A DNA stretch of 64,000 nt from CAVZBW01 sp963773635 (GCA_963773635.1 CAVZBW010000005.1:434001-498000), one strand, 5' to 3'; counted from the stretch's first letter, positions 24,880-33,032 are shown. The notes: generated by a model from the letters alone, not told the origin. Numbers and translations: made by a program.

Positions 24880-26410
24880 CCGTTGCGGTCACCCCGGACG
24901 GATGAAATGCTGACGGTGGCTGCCGGCGTGGTCGCCGATATTGGCTTGCAACCTCGAGTGCGTCGAAGAGTCTGGCGCGAGGACCCGGGGGACCAAGGAC
25001 TGTCGCTACGAGCACGAACCCCAGCATCCGCTTCCACCTGGTCCTCCCCGGCAGCCTCCGATCCATACCTGGGAGGTGAAGCAGTGAAACGAATACGCGA
25101 ACGAGTTGCCGGCCTGGACGTACATCGCGACACCGTGGTGGCCTGCTGTCAGGTCAAACAACCTGACCGGTCCATCGAGGTGACGAAGCAGTCGTTTGCC
25201 ACCACGGCCAACGGTCTCGGTCAGCTGGCTGCATGGCTGAGCGACGCTGGCGTCGACACGGTGGCGATGGAGGCCACCGGCGTCTACTGGAAACCGGTCT
25301 ACTACTGCCTCGAAGGGTTGTTCGACGAGCTGTGGCTCTGCAACGCACAGCACGTGAAGAACGTGCCGGGACGCAAGACCGACCTCTCTGATGCCGAGTG
25401 GCTGGCCGATGTCGCGGCCCACGGGATGGTCCGCCCGAGCTTCGTGCCCCCGCCGGAGATTCGGGAACTCCGCGATGTCACCCGCTACCGAAAGACCCAG
25501 GTCGAAGCCCGGGCCAAGGAGATCCAGCGCCTGGAGAAGACCCTCCAAGACGCCGGCATCAAACTGTCCTCGGTGGCGTCGAAAGTCTGGAGCCAGTCGT
25601 CGCGGGAGATGATCGAGGCGATGATCGATGGCGAGCGGGACCCAGCGGTCCTTGCCCAGATGGCCAAGTCGCGTTTGCGAGCCAAGATTCCTCAGCTCGA
25701 AGAAGCGTTCAGCGGCCGGTTCGACTCCCACCATGCCCTGGTCTGTCGCCAGGTGATCGAGCACATCGACTTCTTGGATCGCTCGATCGCCACCCTCACT
25801 GCTGACGTCACGGATCGCCTGTGTCCTTTTGAGTCGGCGGTCACCATCTTGTGCTCGATTCCCGGGGTCTCGAGGACCACCGCCGAGGTGATGATCGCCG
25901 AGATGGGTGTCGACATGACTCGATTCCCGACCTCGGGCCACCTGTGCGCGTGGGCCGGGGTGGCCCCCGCTAGTCATGAGTCGGCTGGAAAACGTCACCC
26001 CGCCGGCACGCGACAAGGCTCGACCTGGCTGCAGCGTGCGCTTGTCGAAGCAGCAAGGGGGGCGTCGCGGACCAAGGACACCTACCTCTCCGCCCAGTAC
26101 TCCAGGCTCGCCCGACGGAGAGGGTCCAACAAGGCCACCATCGCAGTTGCCCACTCCATCTTGGATGTCTCCTGGCACCTGCTCACCAACGGTGCTCTCT
26201 ATGACGACCCTGGCGCCCGATTCTTCGAGCTCCGACACGATCCGGCTGTTGAGGCGAAGCGGCTCCAGCGCAGGATCGAAGACCTCGGCTTCGAGGTCAG
26301 CATCGCCCCAGCTGCTGCATAGCGTTTCCCCAACGCCCGGCGACACCCCTGCCGACACACACCTCGTCCTCGCGCGCCCAGCGGCGCGACGGAACTGAAT
26401 GCATTTCACC
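24880..26410 (+). mobile_element. IS110-family insertion sequence (ends approximate)
   Basis: The element contains one transposase gene (25084-26322). IS110 members lack classical terminal inverted repeats and carry a longer non-coding left end that, in characterised members, encodes a bridge RNA guiding target choice. The 224 bp between the DHFR stop (24859) and the transposase start fit such an end. A short inverted pair TGAAATGC (24903-24910) and GCATTTCA (26401-26408) flanks the gene and may lie near the termini. CGAAGAGTCTG occurs at both 24864-24874 and 24964-24974, exactly 100 bp apart. True ends cannot be fixed without a second copy or an empty site. Confidence 0.5.
25084..26322 (+). 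CDS. IS110-family transposase (DEDD plus Ser recombinase)
   Basis: 412 residues from GTG 25084, preceded by GGGAGGTG. The RuvC-like N-terminal domain has Asp12 (AGLDVH), Glu63 (AMEATG) and Asp100/Asp103 (KTDLSDAEWLAD), the DEDD set. A coiled helical middle (about 140-270, KEIQRLEKTL) is followed by the Tnp_20 domain with IPGVSRTTAEVMIAEMG, and a C-terminal region with a Ser-containing SAGKRHPAGTRQGSTWLQRALVEAA, where the catalytic Ser of IS110 enzymes lies. The frame appears full length and intact, so the element could be active. The upstream frame extension to 24883 is not protein-like. Confidence 0.92.
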   Translation: MKRIRERVAGLDVHRDTVVACCQVKQPDRSIEVTKQSFATTANGLGQLAAWLSDAGVDTVAMEATGVYWKPVYYCLEGLFDELWLCNAQHVKNVPGRKTDLSDAEWLADVAAHGMVRPSFVPPPEIRELRDVTRYRKTQVEARAKEIQRLEKTLQDAGIKLSSVASKVWSQSSREMIEAMIDGERDPAVLAQMAKSRLRAKIPQLEEAFSGRFDSHHALVCRQVIEHIDFLDRSIATLTADVTDRLCPFESAVTILCSIPGVSRTTAEVMIAEMGVDMTRFPTSGHLCAWAGVAPASHESAGKRHPAGTRQGSTWLQRALVEAARGASRTKDTYLSAQYSRLARRRGSNKATIAVAHSILDVSWHLLTNGALYDDPGARFFELRHDPAVEAKRLQRRIEDLGFEVSIAPAAA

Positions 26411-26821
26411 CCAGCCCTGATTTGCCAGGGATCCGTCAGACGGACCGCTCCATGGAATCAACACACCCCCGTCCGTGCTGCCGGCGGTGTCTGCGAGCAA
26501 ACGGTCGACCACGGTCCAATCGATCTGATCGGGCCGCCGGTAGCGAATGGCACCGTTGCCCACACTGAGCCCACTCAAGGAACTCCGATGCGCGTCGAGG
26601 ACCGGCTTCTTCAGGATGTAGAGCGACAGGTGACGAGCCTGGCTGGCGAGGGCCACCTCGGTGGTCCCGTCACGCGAGTACGAGGGCATCCCGTAGTCCA
26701 TGCCCTCGACGTAGCCGATCAGCTCGCGCTGGCACCGAAACCGGTGCTTCTTGAGGGCAGGGCGCCATGATTCCGGCTGTATCTCCATGTAGCTCTCCAC
26801 GCTCGGCACCGTGCTGGGCAA
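26297..26821 (-). CDS. DUF1801 (YdhG-like) protein, C-terminus read into the IS end
   Basis: Residues 1-120 match DUF1801: VESYMEIQPESWRPALKK, YVEGMDYGMPSYSR, VALASQARHLSLYILKK and RYRRPDQIDWTVVDRLLADT. Family members are normally 110-140 residues, yet this frame continues another 50 residues of composition unlike the domain and overlaps the last 26 bp of the transposase gene. The likeliest explanation is that the IS110 element landed close to the 3' end and replaced the native stop. TTG 26821 has GAGGAG about 9 nt upstream; GTG 26809 is an alternative. Function of the family is uncertain (iron-chaperone-like or phosphorylation-linked). Confidence 0.65.
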   Translation of the reverse strand: MPSTVPSVESYMEIQPESWRPALKKHRFRCQRELIGYVEGMDYGMPSYSRDGTTEVALASQARHLSLYILKKPVLDAHRSSLSGLSVGNGAIRYRRPDQIDWTVVDRLLADTAGSTDGGVLIPWSGPSDGSLANQGWGEMHSVPSRRWAREDEVCVGRGVAGRWGNAMQQLGRC

Positions 26822-26967
26822 ATCCCAAGTCTCCTCGATCGCCGTCGCGCCGGTCAGGTCACCGGCACCGCCCCCGGAACCTAGGTGACGATCGCCCGGA
26901 GTGACTCGAGGCCTTGTCAGTCACGAGTCTCTGGCCACGCCTCTGTGAAGGGCAGTTAGAGTCCTGG

Positions 26968-27049
26968 GCGGGCCGTGACTGGCGCTCGGGTGGAGGACCA
27001 CCGGGGAGCGGCTCGCCGGGATGGGAAGCCGTAGCGCCTGGGTGCACAA
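26968..27049 (+). ncRNA. ZTP (pfl) riboswitch upstream of folD
   Basis: The stretch contains the conserved ZTP-riboswitch blocks in order: CGTGACTGGCG, a GGTGG/CCACC hairpin running into ACCACCGGGGAGC, then GCCG and GCGCCTGGGTGC as the closing 3' part. It ends about 21 nt before the folD start. ZTP (or ZMP) signals shortage of 10-formyl-tetrahydrofolate; binding turns on genes of one-carbon metabolism, folD being a classical target. Recognition is by consensus reading, not by a covariance search. Confidence 0.85.
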
Positions 27050-27070
27050 CGACCACCCTGGAGGCTTTCG

Positions 27071-27943
27071 ATGATCGACGACCCCGACCCACGGCTCATG
27101 CTGGGCGCGCCCATCGCCGGCGCGCTGACCGCACAGGCGGCCGCGAGTGCCGCCGAATTCGAGCATGAGGCGGGCCGCCGCCCTCGTCTCGCCGCCGTCT
27201 TGGTGGGCGCCGATCCCAGCTCGGTCACCTATGTGCGGATGAAGCAGAAGCGCTCGGTCGATGCCGGCATCGACTCGAGCCTGGTGCAGCTACCCGAGAC
27301 CACCACGACCAAGGAGCTCGTCTCGACGATCGAGCGGCTCTCGGCCGACGCCGGCGTGGATGGCATCCTGCTGCAGCACCCGGTCCCCCCGGGAATCGAC
27401 GAGCGGGCCGGCTTCGAGGCGATCGACCCGGCCAAGGACGTCGACGGCGTGACCATGAGATCGCTGGCCGCCATGGCCCTCGGTCTGAATGGGTTCCATT
27501 CCTGCACGCCCGGAGGAATCCTGCGCCTGCTCGACGCCTACGGGGTGGGCCTGACGGGTCGCCACGCCGTCGTCCTCGGTCGGAGCCCCATCCTCGGTCT
27601 CCCCGTCGGGATGCTGCTCCTCGCGCGGAATGCCACGGTCACCACGTGCCACTCCCGGACCGAGGACCTCCCCGACGTCGTGCGGACCGGGGATGTCGTG
27701 GTGGTGGCCGTGGGGCGGCCAAACTTCGTCAGGGGGTCGTGGATCAAGCCGGGCGCGGCGGTGGTCGACGCCGGGTACAACCCGGGCAACGTCGGAGATG
27801 TCGCCTTCGACGAAGCGCTGGAGGTGGCCTCCCACATCACTCCCGTGCCAGGCGGCGTCGGCCCGATGACCATCGCGGTCCTCCTGTCCCAGACCGTCGA
27901 CGCGGCGTGGCGACGCCTCGGCCCCGGTGTGACCGCAAGCTGA
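27071..27943 (+). CDS. folD: Methylenetetrahydrofolate dehydrogenase / methenyl-THF cyclohydrolase
   Basis: 290 residues, the normal length. The substrate site has SSVTYVRMKQKRSVDAGI with the Tyr and Lys of the YxxxK pair, then GILLQHPVPPGID, PAKDVDGVT and the NADP-binding GRSPILGLPVGMLLLARNATVTTCHSRT, closing with ITPVPGGVGPMT. It interconverts methylene-, methenyl- and formyl-THF in the cytoplasm and supplies formyl groups for purines. The ZTP riboswitch just upstream ties expression to formyl-THF status. ATG 27071 follows CCTGGAGG at 27058-27065. Confidence 0.95.
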   Translation: MIDDPDPRLMLGAPIAGALTAQAAASAAEFEHEAGRRPRLAAVLVGADPSSVTYVRMKQKRSVDAGIDSSLVQLPETTTTKELVSTIERLSADAGVDGILLQHPVPPGIDERAGFEAIDPAKDVDGVTMRSLAAMALGLNGFHSCTPGGILRLLDAYGVGLTGRHAVVLGRSPILGLPVGMLLLARNATVTTCHSRTEDLPDVVRTGDVVVVAVGRPNFVRGSWIKPGAAVVDAGYNPGNVGDVAFDEALEVASHITPVPGGVGPMTIAVLLSQTVDAAWRRLGPGVTAS

Positions 27944-27964
27944 GGGACGTCGAGGAGTCCGTCC

Positions 27965-28174
27965 ATGACGGCCGGAATCTCGGGGGTGGTTTGGACGGCG
28001 GAGCTGGGCGAACAGCGGGTCCGGCGACAGCGCAAAGCCCGGTATCCAGAGCACTGGTCCAACCAGCGAATTCTCGACGTACAGGCGATCCTGCGGAGAC
28101 GGCTGGTCGAGGTTCGCCCAACGAGGCGGCCGGCTCAGCGCTTCGACTGGGAGACGGCCAAGCAGGTGCCCTGA
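27965..28174 (+). CDS. Small hypothetical protein
   Basis: A 69-codon frame 21 nt after folD, with GAGGAG about 9 nt before the ATG. The product is basic (RVRRQRKARY, QAILRRRLVEVRPTRR) and not recognised. Position and ribosome site favour translation, but no family supports it. Nothing coding is seen between 28175 and 28274. Confidence 0.35.
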   Translation: MTAGISGVVWTAELGEQRVRRQRKARYPEHWSNQRILDVQAILRRRLVEVRPTRRPAQRFDWETAKQVP

Positions 28175-28274
28175 TCGCAGTCAGAGGTCTATGGCGTGCA
28201 GGACCTGATCCGCCAGCTGGGCGGGGCTGTGTTGGTTGCCCCGAGCCCGCTCTCCATGGCGCCGATAATGTTCA

Positions 28275-29282
28275 TTATGTCAAGTTGACGTCTTCCTCGA
28301 AGACCTCCTGGAAGTAGCGGAGCATCCGAACGCCGGGGCGGTACCTGAGCCGCTCCCCTCTCAACGGAAGCCCGCAGGCTCCTCGGACGAACTCGCCGAC
28401 CAGATCGCATCCCGCCGCCAGCGAGAGCGGCAACCCGCCGGAGAACCTTGGGTTGATCTCGGTGAACGCCAGCGGGGGATCGGCACCCTCAGCGGCGAAT
28501 CCCTGGACGTTGGCCGCCCCGGTGAGGCCCACCGCCGAGACGAGGTCGGACACGAGGTCCACGAGGGTCGGGTCGTGGAACGTGAGGCCCTGCACCGAGA
28601 TGCCCGCCTTGGTCTCGAGGCGCCACCGGGGCACGGCGGCCTCCAGGCTGCCGTCGCGCCCCACGAGGACGTCGACCGTGAACTCCCGGCCACCGAGGCG
28701 CTGTTGGACGAGCGGCTCCGGGACCTTGCCGATGGCCGCTCGGAGCTCGGCGGCGTCGTCGACGGCAACGATGTCGCGCGAGCCACGCCCGTGCCTGGGC
28801 TTGACGATCCATGGGCCGGATACCTCACCGGTGGGATCGCCGCCCGCAGAGGGGACGACCGTGGCCGGAACCGGGAGACCGGCTTGGCTGGCCGCAACGT
28901 GGAATCTCCACTTGTCGGTGCAGGTCTCGACGGCGACCGGATCGGCCAGCCAGTGGGCCAGGCCCACCTCGTCGAGAAGCCCGCGGGAGCGATGGAGGGC
29001 GACCAGCTCCTCGGCCACCGTCGCCACGAGCACCCGGGCGCCACCGGAGGCTGCGGCCACACACAGGCTCGGCACGAATTCGGGCTCGTCCGGCCGGGGC
29101 ACGACGGCGGCCCGGTCGGCCAGTCGCAGGCCCACCGCGGAGGGCGACGCGTCGACGCCGAGGACCCGATGGCCCGCCGCCCGCAGCGCCTGCAGCACCG
29201 AGACGCCGGCGGGCCCGCCGACGCCGGTCACGAGCACCGTGGGGCGCTCGTCGGCATCCTGCGTCGGGCTCACCACAACCAT
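28275..29282 (-). CDS. ATP-grasp ligase (carbamoyl-phosphate-synthase-like)
   Basis: 335 residues from ATG 29282. A Rossmann-like pre-ATP-grasp domain begins VLVTGVGGPAGVSVLQALRAAGHRVLGVD. The ATP-grasp core follows: DKWRFHVAASQAGLPVP, GPWIVKPRHGRGSRDI (ATP-binding Lys), EFTVDVLVGRDG, and FTEINPRFSGGLPLSLAAGCDL, where Glu and Asn bind Mg. Relatives ligate a carboxylate to an amine and frequently sit in polysaccharide or nucleotide-sugar clusters. Its start lies inside the end of the small membrane-protein gene, which overlaps the glycosyltransferase gene in turn, so the three are translationally coupled. Likely substrate: a cell-surface glycan precursor or an amino-acid decoration (inference). 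Confidence 0.8.
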   Translation of the reverse strand: MVVVSPTQDADERPTVLVTGVGGPAGVSVLQALRAAGHRVLGVDASPSAVGLRLADRAAVVPRPDEPEFVPSLCVAAASGGARVLVATVAEELVALHRSRGLLDEVGLAHWLADPVAVETCTDKWRFHVAASQAGLPVPATVVPSAGGDPTGEVSGPWIVKPRHGRGSRDIVAVDDAAELRAAIGKVPEPLVQQRLGGREFTVDVLVGRDGSLEAAVPRWRLETKAGISVQGLTFHDPTLVDLVSDLVSAVGLTGAANVQGFAAEGADPPLAFTEINPRFSGGLPLSLAAGCDLVGEFVRGACGLPLRGERLRYRPGVRMLRYFQEVFEEDVNLT

Positions 29283-29443
29283 CCGTAGCGGAAGGCGACG
29301 ACGAGGGCGGCCAGCGCCACGCCGACTGCGAAGTAGGCGGCGAAGCGCCACTCGGCTCGGCGGTCGCGCTCGAGCTCCGTGGCCGCGCTCGTTCGCCCGT
29401 CGAGGTCCGGATCGCCCTGGGAGACCGCCGGCTCAGGCGCCAC
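29270..29443 (-). CDS. Small single-pass membrane protein
   Basis: 57 residues. A charged N-terminus (LDGRTSAATELERDRRAEW) precedes one membrane helix AAYFAVGVALAALVVAFRYGW. GTG 29443 is preceded by a G-rich GGGGGGAG. It overlaps the glycosyltransferase end by 11 bp and the ATP-grasp start by 13 bp. Small helical partners of synthases (such as those of cellulose or PNAG synthases) offer a possible analogy. Confidence 0.55.
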   Translation of the reverse strand: MAPEPAVSQGDPDLDGRTSAATELERDRRAEWRFAAYFAVGVALAALVVAFRYGWLW

Positions 29444-30974
29444 TCGGCACTCCCCCCCTGCTGAGGCCGAGCGGCCCTCGTTCCTCTCCTCCGCGCCGCA
29501 CGCGCCCCGTCTTGACCGTGACCTCCCAACGGCGCTCGACGCCCCGGAAGTGGTCGAGGTAGGCCGCCACCCCGACCGCACACAGCAACGGTCCGTAGCC
29601 GCCGATGTAGAGCAGCGCCCCCGCCAGGCGCCGACGGACCCCACCCGGCGCGTCGAGCTTGCGCGCGGCGGCCGCCACCGCCATGCAGGCGCTGGTCCAC
29701 AGCGCGGCAAACAGGACGAACCAGTGGGGAAAGGACCCGGGCACGGAGGCCCCGACGGGGGCCAGCACGTCGTCGAGCCCACGGACGAACAGACGGGGCA
29801 ACAGGGTGTAGACGATGATGGCGAGCGAGACCATCCCGGGGAAGGTGAGGCACTGCAACCAGGACTTGCGCGCCGTGGTCCGATCGGCCAGCAGGCCAAA
29901 GGCGGCGAGCACCAGCCAGCAGAGCGCGTTGACGATCCAAAAGGTCCGGAGCAGCTCGCCGGCCAACCCGAAGTCGGTCAGCCACAGGATGCTGAGCGCG
30001 AGGGAGTTGAGCAACATAAAGGCCGGCTGGAGAGCGACGGCGAACCAGATCTCGCCAAACGACCACCTCCCCACGGGCGTGGTCCGGCGAAACCACAGGG
30101 ACCGGAACTTGGAGATGACCTGGAGGTTGCCCCGGGCCCAGCGCAACCGCTGCTTCCAGAGACCCTCCATCCGCTCGGGCTCCTCGGCCCAGCACACGGC
30201 GCGGCCCTCGAACACCACCTTGCGGCCGTGGAGCTGGGTGAGAAAGGTCGTGACGGTGTCCTCGGCCTTGGTCGAGTCGTCGATGCGCCCGCCGAGGCGC
30301 TCCAAGTTCTCTCGGGAGTGGAGCTGCGCTCCCCCGGGCACACACCCGAAGACGCCCATGACGTTCGCGGCACGCCGCGCCAGGGCTTGCGCGAGGACGT
30401 ACTCGAAGCCGATGAAGCGGGACAGCGAGTTGCCCGGCGACGAGCCCTCCCGCACGTAGCCGCCCACCGCTCCCACCTCGGGATCGGCTAGGTGCCGGGT
30501 CATCTTCCCCACGGCGTCGGGCTCGAAGATCACGTCCGCATCGATGATCAGGACGGCCTGTGCCCAGTCGGCGCGGAGCACGCGGTCCAATCCTGTATTG
30601 AGTACCGCCGCCTTGCCCTCGCCGCCACGTAGACGACGCTCGTACTCGATCCGGCCCGGATGCCGCACCATCATCCGCGCCACGAGCTCTCCGGTCGAGT
30701 CCGTGCTGGCGTCGTCGACGACCAGGACCTTGAGGGCATCCACCGGGAACCGTTGGGACACCATGGCGTCAATGGTGCGCTCGAGCACGAGCGCCTCGTT
30801 GTGAGCAGGAACGATCACGACGGTGCGCGGAAAGTACGGACGGGCCTTGCGGTGGTGGCTTCGGACGGCCTCCACGGCCGCCAAAAAGACGAAGCCGGCG
30901 CAGATCAGCGAGATCCCCGCGGCGCTGAGCACCGCCAGGGCCAGGATCACCTGGACCACGGTCATCGGATGCAT
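29433..30974 (-). CDS. Processive family 2 glycosyltransferase (membrane polysaccharide synthase type)
   Basis: 513 residues. An N-terminal helix (VILALAVLSAAGISLICAGFVFL) is followed by a GT-A domain with VVIVPAHNEALVLERTI, VLVVDDASTDST, the metal DAD of VLIIDADVIFEPDAV, the acceptor KAEDTVTTFL and the processivity motif KQRLRWARGN (QxxRW type). Several C-terminal helices (MLLNSLALSILWL, FWIVNALCWLVLAAFGLLA, LAIIVYTLLP, FVLFAALWTSACMAVAA, LLCAVGVAAYL) would form the translocation channel. The layout is that of hyaluronan/PNAG/cellulose-like synthases that polymerise from nucleotide sugars and export the chain. The upstream receiver-PIG-L deacetylase suggests an N-acetylated sugar polymer (inference). 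Confidence 0.88.
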   Translation of the reverse strand: MHPMTVVQVILALAVLSAAGISLICAGFVFLAAVEAVRSHHRKARPYFPRTVVIVPAHNEALVLERTIDAMVSQRFPVDALKVLVVDDASTDSTGELVARMMVRHPGRIEYERRLRGGEGKAAVLNTGLDRVLRADWAQAVLIIDADVIFEPDAVGKMTRHLADPEVGAVGGYVREGSSPGNSLSRFIGFEYVLAQALARRAANVMGVFGCVPGGAQLHSRENLERLGGRIDDSTKAEDTVTTFLTQLHGRKVVFEGRAVCWAEEPERMEGLWKQRLRWARGNLQVISKFRSLWFRRTTPVGRWSFGEIWFAVALQPAFMLLNSLALSILWLTDFGLAGELLRTFWIVNALCWLVLAAFGLLADRTTARKSWLQCLTFPGMVSLAIIVYTLLPRLFVRGLDDVLAPVGASVPGSFPHWFVLFAALWTSACMAVAAAARKLDAPGGVRRRLAGALLYIGGYGPLLCAVGVAAYLDHFRGVERRWEVTVKTGRVRRGGEERGPLGLSRGGVPSGA

Positions 30975-31004
30975 CGCCTCCCCGTCCGCCGCGCCCTCAG
31001 GCGC

Positions 31005-32192
31005 TCAGACCGCAACGGCCGCCGGGGCAGCGAACTCGCGCTCGTTGACGGGGCTCAGTGGGTTCCCGATGTCCCGGACCGTCTCCAAGGGCTCCGCGTA
31101 CTCGCTACCCGTGAAGCGCGACCAGTAGTGGGCGCTGGCGAGCACCCGAGAGGGCTGCATGTACCCTCGGATCGCGACCTGGGACTCGTAGGCCTCGATG
31201 GTGCGGAGCTTGTCCCCCACCACCTCGTCGATCGCCACGAACCGGGACGGGGCGAACTCCACGGTCGCCGAGGGCGACTCGAAGCAGTACACGCGCGGGA
31301 CCCGGCGCGTCGCCACGACGGCGGCGCGGTGGGTGGCCCGATGATCTTGGTGGCTGTCGTGGAGCGAATGCGTGTACACGACGTCGGGACGGATCCTGCG
31401 CACGTGTTCTTCGATGCGCCTCACCGTCGCGCCGTCCGCCTGGAGCTCGGTGTCCGGCAGATCTTCGAGCCACAGGGTGGCGCCGAGCGCATCGGCGGCA
31501 CTCGCCGCCTCCTCCGCCCGAAGCCCTCCGTTCCCGCCTCGCTCGCCCGTCGTGAGGGTGAGCACGTGCACCTCGTCGCCCTTCTCGGCATGGGCGCGGA
31601 GGATCCCGCCCGCGCCGATCTCGACGTCGTCGGGGTGGGCGCCGATGGCCAGCACCACCTCGGGCTTGGGGGCGCTGTTGCCACGCTGCTCACGGGCACG
31701 CTGCACGAGCACTTCGACCCGCTCGAGCAATTCCGCCTCGGCGTAGGGGACCTCCAAGAAGTCGTCGGCCCTGGCCCGCATGACGTCGAGCAGCTGCTCG
31801 ACCGTGAGACCCTGACCGAGCACCAGAACCGACGTTGGCCAACCCTGGGCCCGCCGCTCCTCGAAGAACCGACGGTCCTCGTCGGACAAGTTGCCACGGA
31901 TGTCGACGATGACGAGGTCGAGCCGGGCCTCGTCCAGGAGGCCCTCACTCGCCAACCGCCGGGCGTGCGCGATCGAGGCGCAGCCCTGGATCGTCTGGCC
32001 CGCATCGCGCACGATCCGGCATGTCTCCGCTCGCAGCTCCTCGACGGGAGAGATGACCACGACACTGGAGGCCTCCTCCGATCGACCCTCCCACGGGTCC
32101 CGCAGGGGCCCCGGACCCACTCTCGCAGGCCCCCGGTAACAATCTGAAACGCTGAAGGCGGTTGCCACTTCGAGTCCTCTGTCGTGGTCCAT
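31005..32192 (-). CDS. PIG-L (LmbE) deacetylase with N-terminal receiver-like domain
   Basis: 395 residues from ATG 32192. Residues 40-165 look like a response-regulator receiver (SVVVISPVEELRAETCRIVRD, LDLVIVDIRGN with a likely phospho-acceptor Asp, GWPTSVLVLGQGL, and a helix-rich end), but the conserved Lys is not clear. The PIG-L domain begins VVLAIGAHPDDVEIGAGG with the AHPDD zinc motif and has HSLHDSHQDHRATHRA for the second zinc His. PIG-L enzymes remove acetyl groups from N-acetylglucosamine units. A fused receiver suggests control by phosphorylation or by interaction with a sensor. It is 30 nt upstream of the glycosyltransferase, same strand, and likely first in the operon. Confidence 0.8.
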   Translation of the reverse strand: MDHDRGLEVATAFSVSDCYRGPARVGPGPLRDPWEGRSEEASSVVVISPVEELRAETCRIVRDAGQTIQGCASIAHARRLASEGLLDEARLDLVIVDIRGNLSDEDRRFFEERRAQGWPTSVLVLGQGLTVEQLLDVMRARADDFLEVPYAEAELLERVEVLVQRAREQRGNSAPKPEVVLAIGAHPDDVEIGAGGILRAHAEKGDEVHVLTLTTGERGGNGGLRAEEAASAADALGATLWLEDLPDTELQADGATVRRIEEHVRRIRPDVVYTHSLHDSHQDHRATHRAAVVATRRVPRVYCFESPSATVEFAPSRFVAIDEVVGDKLRTIEAYESQVAIRGYMQPSRVLASAHYWSRFTGSEYAEPLETVRDIGNPLSPVNEREFAAPAAVAV

Positions 32193-32371
32193 CGAACTTC
32201 TGTAACGCAGGGTACCGCCAGAAATGCCCTGCATTCGGTGGGTAAACGGCATTTCTCGCATCGCAACTGAGTTGCAACCTCTTCCCATCCGAAGTGCAAC
32301 GGCGAGGGCCGAATCGGCCGGAGTTTCGGCCCGGCGTGCTCCCCTGCACGATCGCGGCGGACCTCGGGAGC

Positions 32372-32992
32372 TCAACCCCGCGATCGCTCGAGGCCCCGCA
32401 GCATGGCCTGGATCCCCTTGGCTACTTGCACTCGGTGCGTCGACTCTCCGTTCCCCGCCGGCGCCGAGGCCACGAGCGCGCCCTCTCGCAGCAGGCCCAG
32501 CGTGAGGCTCACGAGCACCGAGGGGTCGCCCGTCATCAGCTGCCTCGAGGCCGCCAGCCGATCCAGCACCTGGCGGAAGGCCGGGGCCAGGAGCTCCCCT
32601 TCCAGGCGCCGAGCTCGCTCCACCCCGACCACCTCCGGCGCCGCCCGCAGCGCCCGGCCGTCCTTGGACTCCCCCGCCTCGGCGTCGAGGTAGGCGTGTG
32701 CCAGAGCCCAGAGCTGACGCCAGGGGTCGGCGTGCTTCGAGGCCGCCGCGCCCAGGGAGGCCGCCACCCAGGTGAGCTGCCGGCGGTAGACGGCCTCAAA
32801 GAGGGCGGACTTGTCCGCGAAGTGGTGGTACACGGTCCCCTTGCTCACCCGCGCCGCCGCGGCGACCTCGTCGATCGAGACGTCGTGCCGGTCCTGGCCG
32901 ACGAGGAGCGCCTCCGCCGCGTGCAGGATGGCGTTGCGGGTCGCCTCGGCGTACTCCTGCCGCCGTGTGATCACCGGTCGTGCGGCCAACAC
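32372..32992 (-). CDS. TetR-family transcriptional repressor
   Basis: 206 residues from GTG 32992. The HTH is TRNAILHAAEALLVGQDRHDVSIDEVAAAARVSKGTVYHHFADKSALFEAVY, a typical TetR DNA-binding domain, with a helical C-terminal ligand domain. The start is fixed by a near-consensus promoter whose -10 ends 6 nt upstream, so the mRNA is leaderless. The gene is divergent from the MFS exporter at 33114, with a long perfect inverted repeat between them. This is the standard arrangement of a drug-responsive repressor and its pump. Effector unknown. Confidence 0.9.
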   Translation of the reverse strand: MLAARPVITRRQEYAEATRNAILHAAEALLVGQDRHDVSIDEVAAAARVSKGTVYHHFADKSALFEAVYRRQLTWVAASLGAAASKHADPWRQLWALAHAYLDAEAGESKDGRALRAAPEVVGVERARRLEGELLAPAFRQVLDRLAASRQLMTGDPSVLVSLTLGLLREGALVASAPAGNGESTHRVQVAKGIQAMLRGLERSRG

Positions 32993-32998
32993 GGCTGA

Positions 32999-33032
32999 AC
33001 TATAGTCATTGACCGACCATCGGTCAATGACT
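32999..33032 (-). promoter_or_regulatory. TetR promoter with overlapping 13-bp inverted-repeat operator
   Basis: On the minus strand TTGACC (33027-33022), 17 bases and TATAGT (33004-32999) form the repressor promoter. Nearly all of the spacer and -35 lies in a perfect inverted repeat: AGTCATTGACCGA (33004-33016), CCA, then its exact complement TCGGTCAATGACT (33020-33032). A TetR dimer bound here would block its own promoter and probably that of the MFS gene. Confidence 0.8.

Noticed and set aside
28489..28812. Out-of-frame minus-strand ORF within the ATP-grasp gene
   Set aside because: Arg/Gly/Pro-rich shadow without similarity; the ATP-grasp frame is continuous.
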